Origin: Heteroruminococcus sp964370005
GTDB lineage: Bacteria > Bacillota > Clostridia > Oscillospirales > Ruminococcaceae
Length of the DNA: 24,268 nucleotides
Reading direction: 5' to 3'
Assembly: GCA_964370005.1 (NCBI GenBank)
Contig: CAYJGR010000032.1
Span: 1 to 24,268, forward strand
Position 1 is the stretch's first letter. Every line of letters begins with the position of its first letter. Position numbers and translations under genes: made by a program. Of this stretch, positions 23,480-24,268 are shown piece by piece. The notes beneath the pieces were generated by a model. That model did no database searches and was not told the DNA's origin. It saw only the letters and a list, made by a program, of their open reading frames with translations.

Positions 23480-23511
23480 TGGGGCGGGGGATTGTGCCCC
23501 TGCCCCATTTT
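23480..23511 (+). terminator. Rho-independent terminator of pgk
   Basis: An 11-bp stem TGGGGCGGGGG/CCCCTGCCCCA with one G-T pair (23480-23490 with 23497-23507), followed by TTTTGTAATTT. It begins 10 bases after the stop codon. Confidence 0.85.
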
Positions 23512-23543
23512 GTAATTTGGATAAAATATTTTGGAGGTGTACC

Positions 23544-24268
23544 ATGCATAGCTATAACTTTGCTTACGATTTTTATAATGGATTTGGCGGTTTTAATGAC
23601 CCTACTATAGGTGCATTTTTGGCGGCGTTTTTTGGCATACTGATTGGCGCATTTGCCATTGTTTTAATTGTGGCGGCAGTGGCTTACGTGTTTTTTGCCC
23701 TTGCACTGCAAAGGATGGCCAAGAATAGAGGTATCGAAAATGCTTGGCTTGCATGGGTGCCCATCGCAAATAACTTTTTAATAGGGCAGGTGGTTGATCA
23801 AATTCGTGCCTCCCGTGGGGAGAAACAGTTTTTTGCACCTGTACTGCTCTCACTTGCTTCGGCCTCAATATTTATAAGCATTTTTACTCAATTCATAGCC
23901 TTTATAGGCATATTAGGTCTGCCGGTTTCATTGGGGCTTACAGTGTTTATATACTGGGCTTATTATGAGATTTTTAAGGATTATACCCCAAAAAATGCCG
24001 TGCTTTTTTTGGTGCTCTCTATAGTGTTTAGCATTCCATGGGTGTTTATGTTTATCCTGCGTGATCGTCAGCCCATATCTATGGGTGGAGTGAGCGACAT
24101 GCCCCAATCCGCCCCGCCAACATGGCAAAATCCCGCACCGCCACAAGGTTGGCACCCCCCCGCACAATATGCCCCGCCGACCACACAGCCCGCACCCCCC
24201 GACATACAACAGGCAATAGAATCGACACCACAGGCACAACCCCAAGAATTAGAAGAAGATGAACACAA
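23544..24268 (+). CDS. Multi-pass membrane protein with Pro/Gln-rich tail, cut by the window end
   Basis: At least 241 residues, with no stop before the window ends. The start at 23544 follows GGAGG. After an aromatic, Gly-rich N-terminus come hydrophobic segments at about residues 22-56, 97-125, 127-145 and 152-172. Between the first two is the cytosolic-looking stretch MAKNRGIENAWLAWVPIAN (58-76); similar stretches (AKxxGxxxAWLAWxP) occur in many small uncharacterised Firmicute membrane proteins. From about residue 183 the sequence becomes a low-complexity Pro/Gln/Ala tail with repeated APP units and a terminal acidic run. The C-terminus and any domain there lie outside the window. No function can be given. 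It comes 74 bases after pgk, beyond the terminator, without a clear promoter of its own. Confidence 0.82.
   Translation, partial: MHSYNFAYDFYNGFGGFNDPTIGAFLAAFFGILIGAFAIVLIVAAVAYVFFALALQRMAKNRGIENAWLAWVPIANNFLIGQVVDQIRASRGEKQFFAPVLLSLASASIFISIFTQFIAFIGILGLPVSLGLTVFIYWAYYEIFKDYTPKNAVLFLVLSIVFSIPWVFMFILRDRQPISMGGVSDMPQSAPPTWQNPAPPQGWHPPAQYAPPTTQPAPPDIQQAIESTPQAQPQELEEDEH

Noticed and set aside
1..24268. CRISPR array, tRNA, rRNA, insertion sequence, phage or toxin-antitoxin genes
   Set aside because: I looked for direct repeats with spacers, tRNA-like cloverleaf sequence, transposase motifs and terminal repeats in all intergenic stretches and saw none. The only exact longer repeat is the gap-flanking 25-mer.

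Overview
The window looks like a stretch of chromosome from a strictly anaerobic, low-to-moderate-GC Firmicute, probably class Clostridia. Support comes from GGAGG-type ribosome sites, near-consensus sigma-70 promoters, a YabE-like G5/3D-domain protein, a DivIVA-like protein, desulfoferrodoxin, a PduL-type phosphotransacylase and 2-hydroxyacyl-CoA dehydratase activase homologues. The species cannot be named from the sequence. The draft, probably metagenomic, nature of the assembly shows in a run of 100 Ns with identical 25-bp flanks.

Layout. 1-2.3 kb (minus strand): the N-terminal part of a membrane sensor, apparently frameshifted near the window edge, and a GAF-PAS-GGDEF diguanylate cyclase with its own promoter and terminator. 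2.3-3.8 kb: a membrane-anchored G5/3D cell-wall protein behind a perfect TTGACA-17-TATAAT promoter and a leader of about 250 nt. 3.8-5.2 kb: two tandem paralogous type IV pilin-like genes with promoter and terminator. 5.2-10.3 kb: a PduL-type phosphate acyltransferase, then a large double activase (970 aa) and a 430-aa dehydratase-subunit-like protein; together the last two look like a split form of the roughly 1400-aa fused activase/dehydratase proteins of Clostridia. 10.4-14.2 kb: a DivIVA-like coiled-coil protein with three exact 35-residue repeats, desulfoferrodoxin, an HD-domain CCA-adding enzyme and an unrecognised membrane-anchored protein. 14.4-20.9 kb: a sugar ABC operon (lipoprotein binding protein, double ATPase, two permeases) ending in an FGGY kinase related to L-xylulokinase. 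21.0-22.0 kb (minus): an EamA-family transporter interrupted by the N gap. 22.2-24.3 kb: phosphoglycerate kinase, then a membrane protein with a Pro/Gln-rich tail that runs off the window.

How the parts fit. The sugar operon is the clearest functional unit: uptake followed by phosphorylation, with no later catabolic enzyme in view. The cyclase beside pilin genes suggests surface-associated signalling, but no pilus assembly genes are present, so that link is inference. Desulfoferrodoxin and the oxygen-sensitive iron-sulfur activase agree with an anaerobic life. I found no CRISPR array, tRNA, rRNA, insertion sequence or phage gene. I found no convincing wholly new system; the items most worth following are the split activase/dehydratase pair, the 35-residue repeat protein, the regulatory region before the G5/3D gene, and the two sequence-level defects (frameshift and false gap).
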